A stretch of 34,917 nt of DNA, taken from positions 1-34,917 of IMG/VR virus record IMGVR_UViG_3300030333_007769; one strand, written 5' to 3'. Positions 13,990 to 21,507 of the stretch are shown here, piece after piece. The first letter of the stretch is position 1, and each line of letters begins with the position of its first letter. Under the pieces are notes generated by a model. That model saw nothing but the letters and a program-made list of their open reading frames with translations, made no database searches and had not been told where the DNA came from. The translations under genes and the position numbers were made by a program. Source of the stretch: a virus.

Positions 13990-14292
13990 TTACCAATTTT
14001 TACAACTTAAGTATCTTGCTGTTCCGGGTTTTGCTGAAGAACATTTGTGTCTTGCTCTAAAACTCTTACGTCTTTTAGGGTTACTCTTCTTAATACGACG
14101 TTTTGGATCTCCGTAATGTATCCTTTTGTATCCCTTACCGGAAGGATTTTTAACACATTTCATATACTTCTTACTTTTTAAATAAGAACTCGCTTGTTTA
14201 GTAGTCTTAGTACATCTTGAACCTTTTTTCTCCATAATTTCAGATAATTCAAAATCATCCTTAATAAAATCAAATAATGTATCAAAATCCAT
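13990..14292 (-). CDS. Basic phage protein, late expressed, 100 aa
   Basis: The N-terminus MDFDTLFDFIKDDFELSE is acidic and amphipathic; the rest is strongly basic with HYGDPKRRIKKSNPKRRKSF (59-78) and RHKCSSAKPGTARYLSCKNW at the C-terminus. The GDPxxxIKKSNPxRRKSFRARH...C block is a signature I recognise from T4-like marine phage proteins of unknown function. An open frame extends upstream to 14448, but that runs across the divergent gene. I choose ATG 14292, which sits 5 nt after a perfect late box. Co-operonic with the 56-aa gene and the lipoprotein. Confidence 0.8.
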   Translation of the reverse strand: MDFDTLFDFIKDDFELSEIMEKKGSRCTKTTKQASSYLKSKKYMKCVKNPSGKGYKRIHYGDPKRRIKKSNPKRRKSFRARHKCSSAKPGTARYLSCKNW

Positions 14293-14297
14293 ACAAG

Positions 14298-14305
14298 TAT
14301 TTATA
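14298..14305 (-). promoter_or_regulatory. Late promoter box TATAAATA, minus-strand half of an overlapping divergent pair
   Basis: It is read from the palindrome TATTTATAAATA (14298-14309). It ends 5 nt before ATG 14292, so T4 geometry puts +1 at the A of the ATG. Confidence 0.7.
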
Positions 14306-14309
14306 AATA
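14302..14309 (+). promoter_or_regulatory. Late promoter box TATAAATA, plus-strand half of an overlapping divergent pair
   Basis: It shares 4 bp with the minus-strand box and ends 5 nt before ATG 14315. The arrangement is symmetric: two genes 22 bp apart, each with a perfect box at identical spacing. Confidence 0.7.
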
Positions 14310-14314
14310 TTGGT

Positions 14315-14773
14315 ATGAACAAAGACGAAAAAAGTTTGTCAAAATTATATGAGGCAACTTTATCACCTTTAAATGGTGTTGGGATGGGACCCGGTGCAGA
14401 AGATTCAGCTGGCGGGTTAGGTAGTCCAACAATGACAAAAATTAACATCGAAGATGAAGAAAAAAATTGCGATGCCGGTAGTGATGTTGATATGGCTAAA
14501 GCTGAGTTATATAAGTTAGCTGATTATGCGCCCAAGCTACAAGAAATGGTTGATAGTTATGACGATTTAGAAGGATGGGTACAAGCTAAAATTACAAAAG
14601 CAAGTGATTATGTGTCGGACGTTTACCATTATTTAAAATATGAACATTCAGACAAACAACCTGAAATTGCAGACGAGGTTGACGTAGACGTCGACGTTGT
14701 TGAAGTTGATGATGCACCTCCAGGTGAAGTTGACCCAGGTGATGCTATAAAAAGACTAATGGGTGGAATTTAA
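14315..14773 (+). CDS. Acidic phage protein with YVSDVYHYLKY-type domain
   Basis: The 152-residue protein begins with SLSKLYEATLSP, a leader-like segment with LYE|A. The centre carries ELYKLADYAPKLQEMV and EGWVQAKITKASDYVSDVYHY (about 92-111), a conserved block I know from T4-like marine phage proteins of unknown role. The C-terminus is Asp/Val-rich (DVDVDVVEVDD). It is transcribed divergently from the basic 100-aa protein, and the acidic/basic pair could interact (inference). Its stop overlaps the facing stop in TTAA, and a terminator lies 32 nt beyond. Confidence 0.8.
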   Translation: MNKDEKSLSKLYEATLSPLNGVGMGPGAEDSAGGLGSPTMTKINIEDEEKNCDAGSDVDMAKAELYKLADYAPKLQEMVDSYDDLEGWVQAKITKASDYVSDVYHYLKYEHSDKQPEIADEVDVDVDVVEVDDAPPGEVDPGDAIKRLMGGI

Positions 14774-15384
14774 GAAGGTAAATTACTTAAAGATTTAAAG
14801 ACATAATCTACGAGGCTATCATTGTCTCGTAGATTTTCTGGTATATAAGGCATCAAATTTTCTTTAGATAGGTTATCAATTACATCTCTAAACCTACTTG
14901 CACTAACTGCACCACCTTCATCACCAATTACATCAGCAACTTCGACGTCAACAGTTACACCTTCGGGTATATGTTTGGATAATCCATTATAACGTGCTTT
15001 ATCATCACCTTTACCACCAACACCCACAATTACATGATCACCGGGTTGGGTATTTTCTCTAATATAGTCGTAAACTTCAGTAACAGCATTACGTGCCGTG
15101 GTAACATCAACGTTACGTAATGTACCAATTTCTTCAATATACCTTCTTAAGATGTCTGCAGCTGTATCTGCTGGTATATACTTGCCACCCGGGGTATAAC
15201 GTCTAGATTTTTCGGAAGGTTCAGTAACGATAACATTCATAAAACTGTCTGGACCAGCTTTACGTTTAAAATTTTCAATAAGTTGTAAATGACCTAAATG
15301 AGGTGGTTTAAATGATCCAGGAAACAAGACAATAGTGCGTTTATTATTATTTTCTTTAAGAAAGAATTTTTTAAACGTTATCAT
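14770..15384 (-). CDS. Cytidylyltransferase-like nucleotidyltransferase (HxGH family) with leader
   Basis: The protein begins MITFKKFFLKEN, a leader-like peptide, then TIVLFPGSFKPPHLGHLQLI with the HxGH motif, and later VSASRFR, matching the (I/V)SAxxxR motif. This is the nucleotidylyltransferase alpha/beta phosphodiesterase superfamily (NMN adenylyltransferase, CTP:glycerol-phosphate and others); the substrate is not determined. I choose ATG 15384, 6 nt after GATAAATA, over a TTG 6 nt upstream. The start lies inside the end of the glycosyltransferase-like gene, and its stop overlaps the facing stop. Confidence 0.85.
   Translation of the reverse strand: MITFKKFFLKENNNKRTIVLFPGSFKPPHLGHLQLIENFKRKAGPDSFMNVIVTEPSEKSRRYTPGGKYIPADTAADILRRYIEEIGTLRNVDVTTARNAVTEVYDYIRENTQPGDHVIVGVGGKGDDKARYNGLSKHIPEGVTVDVEVADVIGDEGGAVSASRFRDVIDNLSKENLMPYIPENLRDNDSLVDYVFKSLSNLPS
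14805..14837 (+). terminator. Rho-independent terminator of the acidic-protein gene, inside the facing gene
   Basis: AATCTACGAG (14805-14814) pairs perfectly with CTCGTAGATT (14826-14835), loop of 11 nt, followed by TTTT (14834-14837). It lies 32 nt past the stop of the plus-strand gene. Confidence 0.65.
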
Positions 15385-16660
15385 TATCAATATTTATCCA
15401 TTTACTGTACTCTTTATGAAAATAATCCCCTAATTTACTGATTACCTCATTAACAAAATCTATTCTCATGTTACCAATATCATTATGTTTAATATATTGA
15501 GGTTTAGCCACGGTTTCAAAAATCGAATAGTCAGCTTCCATATCAAGTTCATCAATGAAGTCTTTTAATTTGTCGCCAAATAAAATATCAAAAATAAACA
15601 ACTCAACATTAGCAAATTTTTGTAATAATATAATGAAAAAATGATATTTTATAGTTTTGTAAAATTTATCTTCATTATTAAAATCATTTGACATATACTC
15701 ATCATAACCGTCTTCGATTTGTTGTTTTATTAGTTTGTTATTTGCATTTTCAAAAAGATCAGGTTGAACTTGAGTAACAGATCTAGTATTAAACATTGTA
15801 ATATTGTTTTGTTCAATTAGAAAATCATCTGCTCTAGTAACTTTTATACTAGGTAACCCATATATACCAAATTCAGCATCTCTAATAGTATTAAACACCA
15901 AACCATCCATTGAAATACCAATACCTTTGTTTTGAGTGCAAATTAAATCAAATAAATTTTCGTTACCATATTTTACATACTTAAATTTTAATTTACTGTT
16001 TTCTAAAGATTGTTTTACCGTATCTCTTATACTGGTACCCATATTACCATAGAAGATTAAATCGTCACTTTTTAAACCTAATTCAAACCTTTGTTGAAAC
16101 ATATCTGCTTTGTTTAGATCTTTTAAATAGTATAATTTAAAAAATGATTCACATGCAAAACCTTGTTTACAAAATGAAAACTGTTTAAAGAAGGATTTAT
16201 CGGGTTCTGTTGGTGGGGTAGGATAACCAATTGAATGATAAACAATATTTGAGTTGTATAACTCCCTATCTACCCAAAACCAATCAGGGTCGGTGTGTAT
16301 TTCTTTGTAATAAAAATTTTGTTCTTTTTGATTATAAATTTTTAATTTATCACCATAAAACCCCATTTCTTTTACTCGGGTTTCAAAGAATTTCTTTTTG
16401 TGAGGGAAATAACCGTTAACAAATGCTTCAGGTAAAATTATGGATTTAACATTATAGGTTTCTAAAGCTTTTATAAGCTCATCTTCATCAAATTCTTCAA
16501 TGCGACCACCTAAAAAAGGTTCTATATAACCACCCATTGAAAACAAATAAAGAATTGGTTCTTTATCAGTAAGAAGTACAATTAAATCGTAGTTAAAAAT
16601 TGTACAATCTGGGTTAGGACCTTCCCCCAATCGAGGGTGGCGACTAAAAACTGATGCCAT
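15371..16660 (-). CDS. Glycosyltransferase-like protein
   Basis: This 429-residue protein has alternating alpha/beta character. GIGISMDGLVFNTIRDAEF and GLPSIK, around residue 250, resemble the donor-binding region of GT-B glycosyltransferases of capsule and LPS clusters (G..SxxG...RD.E...G.P). No TM segment is seen. ATG 16660 is chosen over an upstream start because it lies 4 nt after the preceding stop. It sits within an operon of probable virion genes, which is odd for a metabolic enzyme and hints at virion or packaged-component glycosylation (inference). Confidence 0.6.
   Translation of the reverse strand: MASVFSRHPRLGEGPNPDCTIFNYDLIVLLTDKEPILYLFSMGGYIEPFLGGRIEEFDEDELIKALETYNVKSIILPEAFVNGYFPHKKKFFETRVKEMGFYGDKLKIYNQKEQNFYYKEIHTDPDWFWVDRELYNSNIVYHSIGYPTPPTEPDKSFFKQFSFCKQGFACESFFKLYYLKDLNKADMFQQRFELGLKSDDLIFYGNMGTSIRDTVKQSLENSKLKFKYVKYGNENLFDLICTQNKGIGISMDGLVFNTIRDAEFGIYGLPSIKVTRADDFLIEQNNITMFNTRSVTQVQPDLFENANNKLIKQQIEDGYDEYMSNDFNNEDKFYKTIKYHFFIILLQKFANVELFIFDILFGDKLKDFIDELDMEADYSIFETVAKPQYIKHNDIGNMRIDFVNEVISKLGDYFHKEYSKWINIDNDNV
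15391..15398 (-). promoter_or_regulatory. Late-promoter-like box (GATAAATA) for the nucleotidyltransferase gene
   Basis: GATAAATA on the minus strand, 6 nt before ATG 15384, lies within the 3' coding end of the upstream gene. It supports the ATG over the TTG start. Confidence 0.5.
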
Positions 16661-16664
16661 AAAG

Positions 16665-17978
16665 TTACTTAGCGTTTTTACCCCTAAATCCAGTACCACC
16701 TGGATCGTTCCAACTTCTTGGGTTACCTATATAGTTCGAAAAACTCATACCTTTACCGTTATTGGGCATTGGTGCAGATTGATCATCTTCATCCTCTTCA
16801 TTTTCAGGTCTGTTACTTGCTAACATACCACCCATTCCCGTGACAATAAAATCACCTGTAATTTTTAGTGAGTTAGGATTACCAAATTCATCTTTACCAT
16901 AATCAGTGTCAGTAATTACAATACCTTCATGTTCATCAGCATGGCCGTAATCATCGGTAGTGTAACTTCTTAAAATTTCTTGACCCAACTGTCTGACTAG
17001 ATGATATGTTACAGCACCATCTACAGCAGTTTGAATATCTTCTTCTTCGTAAATTTCGTTTAAAGGTTTATTTTCTTCTACAGAATTTAAAACATTTAAA
17101 TAAGTTTCTTTACTAACTGCGCCTCTTAACCTACCATCTTTCGTTTTAACTCTTTCAGTTTTAGGAATAATGCTATTAGTAGCCCATTCTTGCAACGGTT
17201 GAGTTACTGTTTCATTAGCACTATATTTAACTGAAAAAGGTTCCTGTAAGGAAGCTGTTAAATTAGGGGTAGCTTTTTGAGTTACATATATACCAGACAA
17301 AACTTCAAAGCCATATTTTTGTGCAACCATGTTAACTTTATCTCTAAATGATTGCATTGCTTTTTCGTCATAGTTAACAGGTCTAGAAGTTTCTTTTTTA
17401 TCGGGTTTAGGTTTTAACCCGGGTCTTGTTACATTACCCTTTCTATCTTTTTTTTCTACAAATTGATTTATACCATGAAATGCAATTATCTTTTTACCTT
17501 TATAATCTATTACATTTTCTCTTCCGTCAATATATTCTGTATTAATAAATTTAGTAGGGTCACTCCATAAACCTAATTTTTGAAGTTCATTTACAGTACT
17601 AGGAATAGATTGGTTCATTATTTCTAAAATAGTTTTACCTTTAGCTCTCATTCCATGACCTTCAGGAAATCTTTCACCTAATGTGTCGATTCTGATACCA
17701 TTTACATCAATAATTTTTTGAGACCCTCTATCTAAAGCAAATTCTCGCTTATAACTATTAGCATCTGACTTAACAAGTTTAAGACTTAAATTTACACCAT
17801 CAAGCTTAATGGTAGATTTACCTCTGTTAAGTTTTTCAACTGCACTGTACATAACATTGATAATGTCATGAATATTTTTAACGTCAGGTAAGTCAAAAGG
17901 GTGCATCATGTGACCAGCAGCACCACCTTCATTTACCACTGTTAAATACTTCTCAAAAATTAATGACTGTTCATTCAT
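16665..17978 (-). CDS. Nucleic-acid-ligase-like nucleotidyltransferase with leader peptide
   Basis: The 437-residue protein carries the ordered motifs of the ATP-dependent DNA/RNA ligase superfamily: STIKLDGVNLSLKL with motif I KxDG (K58), TEYIDG (147-152, motif III-like), IIAFHG, EGIV (351-354, motif IV) and LKITG (371-375, motif V-like). It begins IFEKYLTVVNEGGAAGHMMHPF, a leader-like peptide with a VNE|G site. It overlaps the upstream nuclease-like gene by 4 nt (ATGA). Ligase family members also include capping enzymes, so the exact substrate is open. Membership of the superfamily is likely. Confidence 0.7.
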   Translation of the reverse strand: MNEQSLIFEKYLTVVNEGGAAGHMMHPFDLPDVKNIHDIINVMYSAVEKLNRGKSTIKLDGVNLSLKLVKSDANSYKREFALDRGSQKIIDVNGIRIDTLGERFPEGHGMRAKGKTILEIMNQSIPSTVNELQKLGLWSDPTKFINTEYIDGRENVIDYKGKKIIAFHGINQFVEKKDRKGNVTRPGLKPKPDKKETSRPVNYDEKAMQSFRDKVNMVAQKYGFEVLSGIYVTQKATPNLTASLQEPFSVKYSANETVTQPLQEWATNSIIPKTERVKTKDGRLRGAVSKETYLNVLNSVEENKPLNEIYEEEDIQTAVDGAVTYHLVRQLGQEILRSYTTDDYGHADEHEGIVITDTDYGKDEFGNPNSLKITGDFIVTGMGGMLASNRPENEEDEDDQSAPMPNNGKGMSFSNYIGNPRSWNDPGGTGFRGKNAK

Positions 17979-19480
17979 ACGTTTAATTTAATTGCTACCC
18001 CTTTCGATCTGGAGTCAATACTAAGACCAATAGCTAATTTGTTTTCATCAACTAATCTTTTAACTACATTAAATGTGTAAACAAATCTGTCTTTGACTGA
18101 ATCGCCTTGAGGCATAAGTGGAAACCCGTTCATTGTATTATCGTTCATGAATAAAATAATTTTAAATCCTTCATGTTCTTTATACATTGAAATTTGTAAT
18201 GCACCGACAATAGCTCTTAAAAGATTATCATCTCTTCTTCTAGCTAATGATCTCATTGTGTCTAAATCTAAAATTTGATCAAGACCTTCTTTAAATTGTT
18301 TTTTATCAAATCTAGCTTCACTTGCTAATTCTAAAAACCCATCAATAATTTCTTCTTTTGATAATCCCCATTCATTTAAAAAGAAGTTTTTAATTGCAGG
18401 GTCTGTTGTACTTGATTCACTATCTTTACTTGCACCAACTACTTTATTTTCGTTTGCGTTAATGTAATCTCTTAATGAGTTAAAATATTTTGATACTCTG
18501 TTAATAACGGCATTGTAAGATCTTTTATCAATAATTTTAGGAAGAACTCTTACTAAATCATTTTTAAGCTGAAATTCTAAATCATTAGCATCTTTAAGTT
18601 TAACTTCACTATCATTATCAATTTCTTCAACAAAATCTAAAACTTCTCTTATACCATCTGAAGTACCTTCTTCGAATTTTTTGTCTACTGATTGTATTAC
18701 ATTGTTTAAGTAAGAAGATAATTCATTTCTATTTTTGGCAAGGTGTTTATATTTTTCTCTAATTTCACTTCCAGTAAATACATCATGACCTTTTAGATCT
18801 TTAAGCATTTTAGGTAACGTTTTTAACGCTGCAAATGCATTACCTGTTTTACCAGGACGACCACTTAAACCTTTTAACTCTACATCACCAAATCCTGGAA
18901 ATAATAAATCACCAACATCACCTTTAACAGCATTTGAAAACATTGTTATTGCAATTTCGCCTTTACCAACACCAACATTATTAAGTGTGGGATTAATTAA
19001 ACAAATATCTTGAACTGTTTCATGAGGACTAGAAAAAACAGTTTTTACTGCATCTTCAAGTGGGTCAATTATACTAAATGTTGTTTCGTTTTCAGCAGCA
19101 TTAATCATAGTTTCCAAAAACAGTGTTTTGGTTTTCTTTTGAGATGCAAATTCTTTTAACTCTTTATTATTAACATCAGAAGTATTTTCTACTGCTTCAT
19201 TAACAGGACCTAATATTTTTTGAATATATTCTTTTTCGTTGGTACCTTTCCAATCACATTTTTCTAAAATATCGTTTAGAATTTTTACTGTACCCTCACT
19301 ACTGTTTAATATTTTTCTTTTTAATTTAGCAGCTGTTTCATCGTCAATAGCACCAACTACTTTAGGTTGTTGATCACTTTCAGCTTTAAAAAACACCTGA
19401 ACTCGTTCGCGTAAAGGTGCAACTTTTTTACCAAGTGTATTTTCAGTGTATATATCGTGTAGTGAGGTATATTTGCTCAT
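17975..19480 (-). CDS. PD-(D/E)XK-like nuclease candidate
   Basis: The 501-residue protein contains VGVGKGEIAI (169-178) and GFGDVELKGLSGRPG (196-210). GKGE followed by D199-x-E201-x-K203 fits the PD-(D/E)XK nuclease fold, with E175 as a further acidic residue. The rest is mainly helical and unmatched. The N-terminus MSKYTSLHDIYTEN is leader-like. It lies 1 nt after the upstream gene and overlaps the ligase-like gene. A virion-packaged nuclease acting on host or rival DNA, or a recombination factor, is inference. The fold call rests on motif spacing. Confidence 0.65.
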   Translation of the reverse strand: MSKYTSLHDIYTENTLGKKVAPLRERVQVFFKAESDQQPKVVGAIDDETAAKLKRKILNSSEGTVKILNDILEKCDWKGTNEKEYIQKILGPVNEAVENTSDVNNKELKEFASQKKTKTLFLETMINAAENETTFSIIDPLEDAVKTVFSSPHETVQDICLINPTLNNVGVGKGEIAITMFSNAVKGDVGDLLFPGFGDVELKGLSGRPGKTGNAFAALKTLPKMLKDLKGHDVFTGSEIREKYKHLAKNRNELSSYLNNVIQSVDKKFEEGTSDGIREVLDFVEEIDNDSEVKLKDANDLEFQLKNDLVRVLPKIIDKRSYNAVINRVSKYFNSLRDYINANENKVVGASKDSESSTTDPAIKNFFLNEWGLSKEEIIDGFLELASEARFDKKQFKEGLDQILDLDTMRSLARRRDDNLLRAIVGALQISMYKEHEGFKIILFMNDNTMNGFPLMPQGDSVKDRFVYTFNVVKRLVDENKLAIGLSIDSRSKGVAIKLNV

Positions 19481-19481
19481 A

Positions 19482-19826
19482 TTAATATCCTATATCTGGG
19501 TCGTCTGAATAAGTGCCAATAAATCTTTTCAAATCTGAAAGTTTTTGACGACCATTCTTTTCATTAATTTCATCATCAGCAATATCATCGGGAATATCAT
19601 CAGGATTAGTATTAATAAATAAAGCTTTTTTAACTAAACGTATTAATTCAAGTTCACCTTCAGAAGTAAGTTTTTGAACTTCAGGTTCAGGTGCTGGTTC
19701 TTGAACCTGCATATCAACTTGAGACACTTCAACACCTTCTGGCGGTGGTTCAGATAACCCCGCAGTGTTTTCTAAAAGAGAACGTTTATTTTTAATTAAT
19801 TTGTAAAATTTGCTAGATATTTTCAT
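19482..19826 (-). CDS. Unknown 114-aa protein
   Basis: Not recognised. It begins MKISSKFYKLIKNKRSLLEN, a basic leader with an LLE|N site, followed by a Pro/Glu-rich disordered stretch (PEPPEG...PAPEPE) and an acidic C-terminal half with two predicted helices. The start overlaps the preceding stop (ATGA) and the next gene begins 1 nt after its stop. It may be a small internal virion protein. Confidence 0.65.
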   Translation of the reverse strand: MKISSKFYKLIKNKRSLLENTAGLSEPPPEGVEVSQVDMQVQEPAPEPEVQKLTSEGELELIRLVKKALFINTNPDDIPDDIADDEINEKNGRQKLSDLKRFIGTYSDDPDIGY

Positions 19827-20248
19827 AATTTTTCCTTTACTTGTCTGATAATATCATCAGTTGTGTCTTTATATTTTTTCAAACCAGCTTCTACTGCTCC
19901 TTGTCTTCTTTTCATTTCATGAGCAGCATTAGGGTTTCTTCTAGCTTCTCTTTCAATAGTGTCATCTAAATCAGCTTTAGCATTTTGTTGATCGTCAAAT
20001 TCTTCACCATCTTCTGCAGGTAATTTATTACCGTTTTGTATTAGATCGTCTATTGAAAAATAAACTCTTTGAACTGCTTTAAATAATTCAGGGTTTTCAT
20101 CAACTTGACTTGCTGCATACTGCTGAATACCTCTATCGTTAACAATATTGTGAACTAATTGAAGAATATCCTTACCAACGTCTAAAGATTCTTCATCTTG
20201 TGAAACGTAGTTAGAAAAACCTTCTTTAATAGCTTGTTCGAACTTCAT
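19823..20248 (-). CDS. Unknown 141-aa helical protein
   Basis: Not recognised. The N-terminus MKFEQAIKEGFSNY is leader-like with IKE|G. The body is rich in Asp, Glu, Gln and Lys and predicted to be mostly helical, with ERRARR/EREARRNPNAAHEM-type basic runs near the C-terminus. A GATAAATA late-like box lies 6 nt before the ATG, so it probably starts a late transcript covering the nuclease, ligase and downstream genes. Confidence 0.65.
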   Translation of the reverse strand: MKFEQAIKEGFSNYVSQDEESLDVGKDILQLVHNIVNDRGIQQYAASQVDENPELFKAVQRVYFSIDDLIQNGNKLPAEDGEEFDDQQNAKADLDDTIEREARRNPNAAHEMKRRQGAVEAGLKKYKDTTDDIIRQVKEKL

Positions 20249-20254
20249 ATAATA

Positions 20255-20262
20255 TATTTATC
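20255..20262 (-). promoter_or_regulatory. Late-promoter-like box (GATAAATA) for the nuclease-ligase operon
   Basis: GATAAATA on the minus strand lies 6 nt before ATG 20248 and overlaps the stop of the upstream gene. Confidence 0.5.
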
Positions 20263-20818
20263 TAAATGCAATATGTTTAGTTTTAATATCATTAAAGTAA
20301 TCTTTACTGAGAAAATTTAAACCATATAGTTTAGCATATTTCTTTACTTTTTCGAAAGTGTAATTTTCTACTTTAAACTTATTGATAGTGTTGACTATAC
20401 GATAAAGCGTGCCTTTTGCTCTTCCATCGTCAATTGTTAATAAATGACTAAAGAAATCCAAGCTTTTACTTGAAATAACTACTTTTATTGGTAGTACTGA
20501 TCTAATTTTAAGAAGAACCTTTGTTAAAAGTTTAAGATAAACAACTTCGTCAATATATTTTAACATTTCACTATCATTAAATTGTGTATTATTAAAATAG
20601 ACTATTATTTTATTGTTTGATTCGTAATTGTTTATAAAATCTACGGTTTCTTTTATGATATAATGTGTAATTAATCGCTTACTATCCGATCTTAACTCAG
20701 GTAAACTATCAATTAAATGTAAATCGTGAAGCTCATTCATCAGAGACTTTTCGAAACTTAAATGAATTGTTTGAAAGTCAATTAACGTAACGTTATACTG
20801 AGGTAATTCCAAGCTCAC
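20258..20818 (-). CDS. Unknown 186-aa protein, GTG start
   Basis: Not recognised. The frame opens at GTG 20818; the next Met is residue 27, so the true start could be internal. It is rich in Ile, Leu and Asn, with alternating strands and helices (VTLIDFQTIHLSF; KIIVYFNNTQF; KVVISSKSLDFFSHLL), suggesting an alpha/beta fold. No nuclease or kinase motif is evident, and no leader-like N-terminus is seen. It lies between the GIY-YIG gene and the 141-aa gene. Confidence 0.6.
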   Translation of the reverse strand: MSLELPQYNVTLIDFQTIHLSFEKSLMNELHDLHLIDSLPELRSDSKRLITHYIIKETVDFINNYESNNKIIVYFNNTQFNDSEMLKYIDEVVYLKLLTKVLLKIRSVLPIKVVISSKSLDFFSHLLTIDDGRAKGTLYRIVNTINKFKVENYTFEKVKKYAKLYGLNFLSKDYFNDIKTKHIAFR

Positions 20819-20848
20819 AAGGAAATTTTAACTGAACTGCAAACTAAT

Positions 20849-21268
20849 TCAACTCTTTTTTATTTTGCCGAGTCTTAAATTAATAATCCCGTTATAAAAT
20901 TTATCTTCATGTAATAGAACATCATTATCAAACTGTAATTTAGCTTCATAATATGCAAGTTCTGATTTAGAATTACAAAATCTGACAATTTCGAAAATAA
21001 ATTTATCTTTTCCGTACTCAATTAAATCATGATTAACTTTATCTGAAGAAGAAGTGTAAGTTTTCCAATCTGTTTCTTTTATAACATGTCTACGGCGTGA
21101 TTTACCTTTAAGAGGAGGAAGTTTAGCTACTTTCTGTGCCTGTTTTTTGCCGATATATTTCTTTCCGGTAACAGTATTTGTTATAACGTAGATGAAACCG
21201 AAGAAGTCCTCAGGTATATCATCTCTTTTCCCATTATAAGTCCAATGCCCTAAATTATCAACTGTCAT
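20849..21268 (-). CDS. GIY-YIG family endonuclease
   Basis: The 139-residue protein has the GIY-YIG signature with FIYVITNTVTG (25-35) and KKYIGKKQ (36-43), then DWKTYTSSSDKVNHDLIEYG and EIVRFCNSKSELAYYEAKLQF, with the conserved Glu of the last part acting as metal ligand. This resembles homing endonucleases and phage Seg-type enzymes. No intron is seen, so a free-standing enzyme is likely. Its start overlaps the upstream basic gene by 4 nt. It could act on rival phage DNA or on junctions. Confidence 0.75.
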   Translation of the reverse strand: MTVDNLGHWTYNGKRDDIPEDFFGFIYVITNTVTGKKYIGKKQAQKVAKLPPLKGKSRRRHVIKETDWKTYTSSSDKVNHDLIEYGKDKFIFEIVRFCNSKSELAYYEAKLQFDNDVLLHEDKFYNGIINLRLGKIKKS

Positions 21269-21492
21269 TTTTTACTTTTCTTTTTTGTGCTCTTCTTTTT
21301 CTTTTTCTTTTTTGAAGAGCTCATATTACGTCTTTGTACCCCGCCTAATACTTTTGGCATTCTGCTGTCTCCAGGAGCGTAATAATCACCAGAAAATTGA
21401 CTTGTTGTCCAACTACCTAATGCACCACCTGATCCAGCGACGTTACCGTCTTCATCAAGTAATTTCATAAATAGCTTTCGAAACATTGACAT
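21265..21492 (-). CDS. Small Lys-rich protein with leader-like N-terminus
   Basis: This 75-residue protein begins MSMFRKLFMKLLDEDG, a leader-like peptide, then a Gly/Ser-rich stretch with SGDYYAPGDSRMPK and LGGVQRRN, and ends in a Lys/Ser run (SSSKKKKKKKSTKKK). ATG 21492 is chosen, 6 nt after CTTAAATA; a second ATG at 21495 precedes it directly. A basic DNA-binding internal protein is likely. It heads the long minus-strand operon. Confidence 0.7.
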   Translation of the reverse strand: MSMFRKLFMKLLDEDGNVAGSGGALGSWTTSQFSGDYYAPGDSRMPKVLGGVQRRNMSSSKKKKKKKSTKKKSKK

Positions 21493-21498
21493 CATAAG

Positions 21499-21506
21499 TA
21501 TTTAAG
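21499..21506 (-). promoter_or_regulatory. Late-promoter-like box (CTTAAATA) at the head of the long minus-strand operon
   Basis: CTTAAATA on the minus strand lies 6 nt before ATG 21492. It faces the uvsY promoter in a 29-nt gap. Confidence 0.5.
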
Positions 21507-21507
21507 C

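Noticed and set aside
14293-14448. N-terminal extension of the basic 100-aa protein on the minus strand
   Set aside because: It would run across the divergent late promoter and the opposite gene. ATG 14292 has the 5-nt box spacing and a sensible leader.
20849-21268. GIY-YIG gene as an intron-encoded homing endonuclease
   Set aside because: It is overlapped by and reads in series with its neighbours, with no split gene or intron structure around it.
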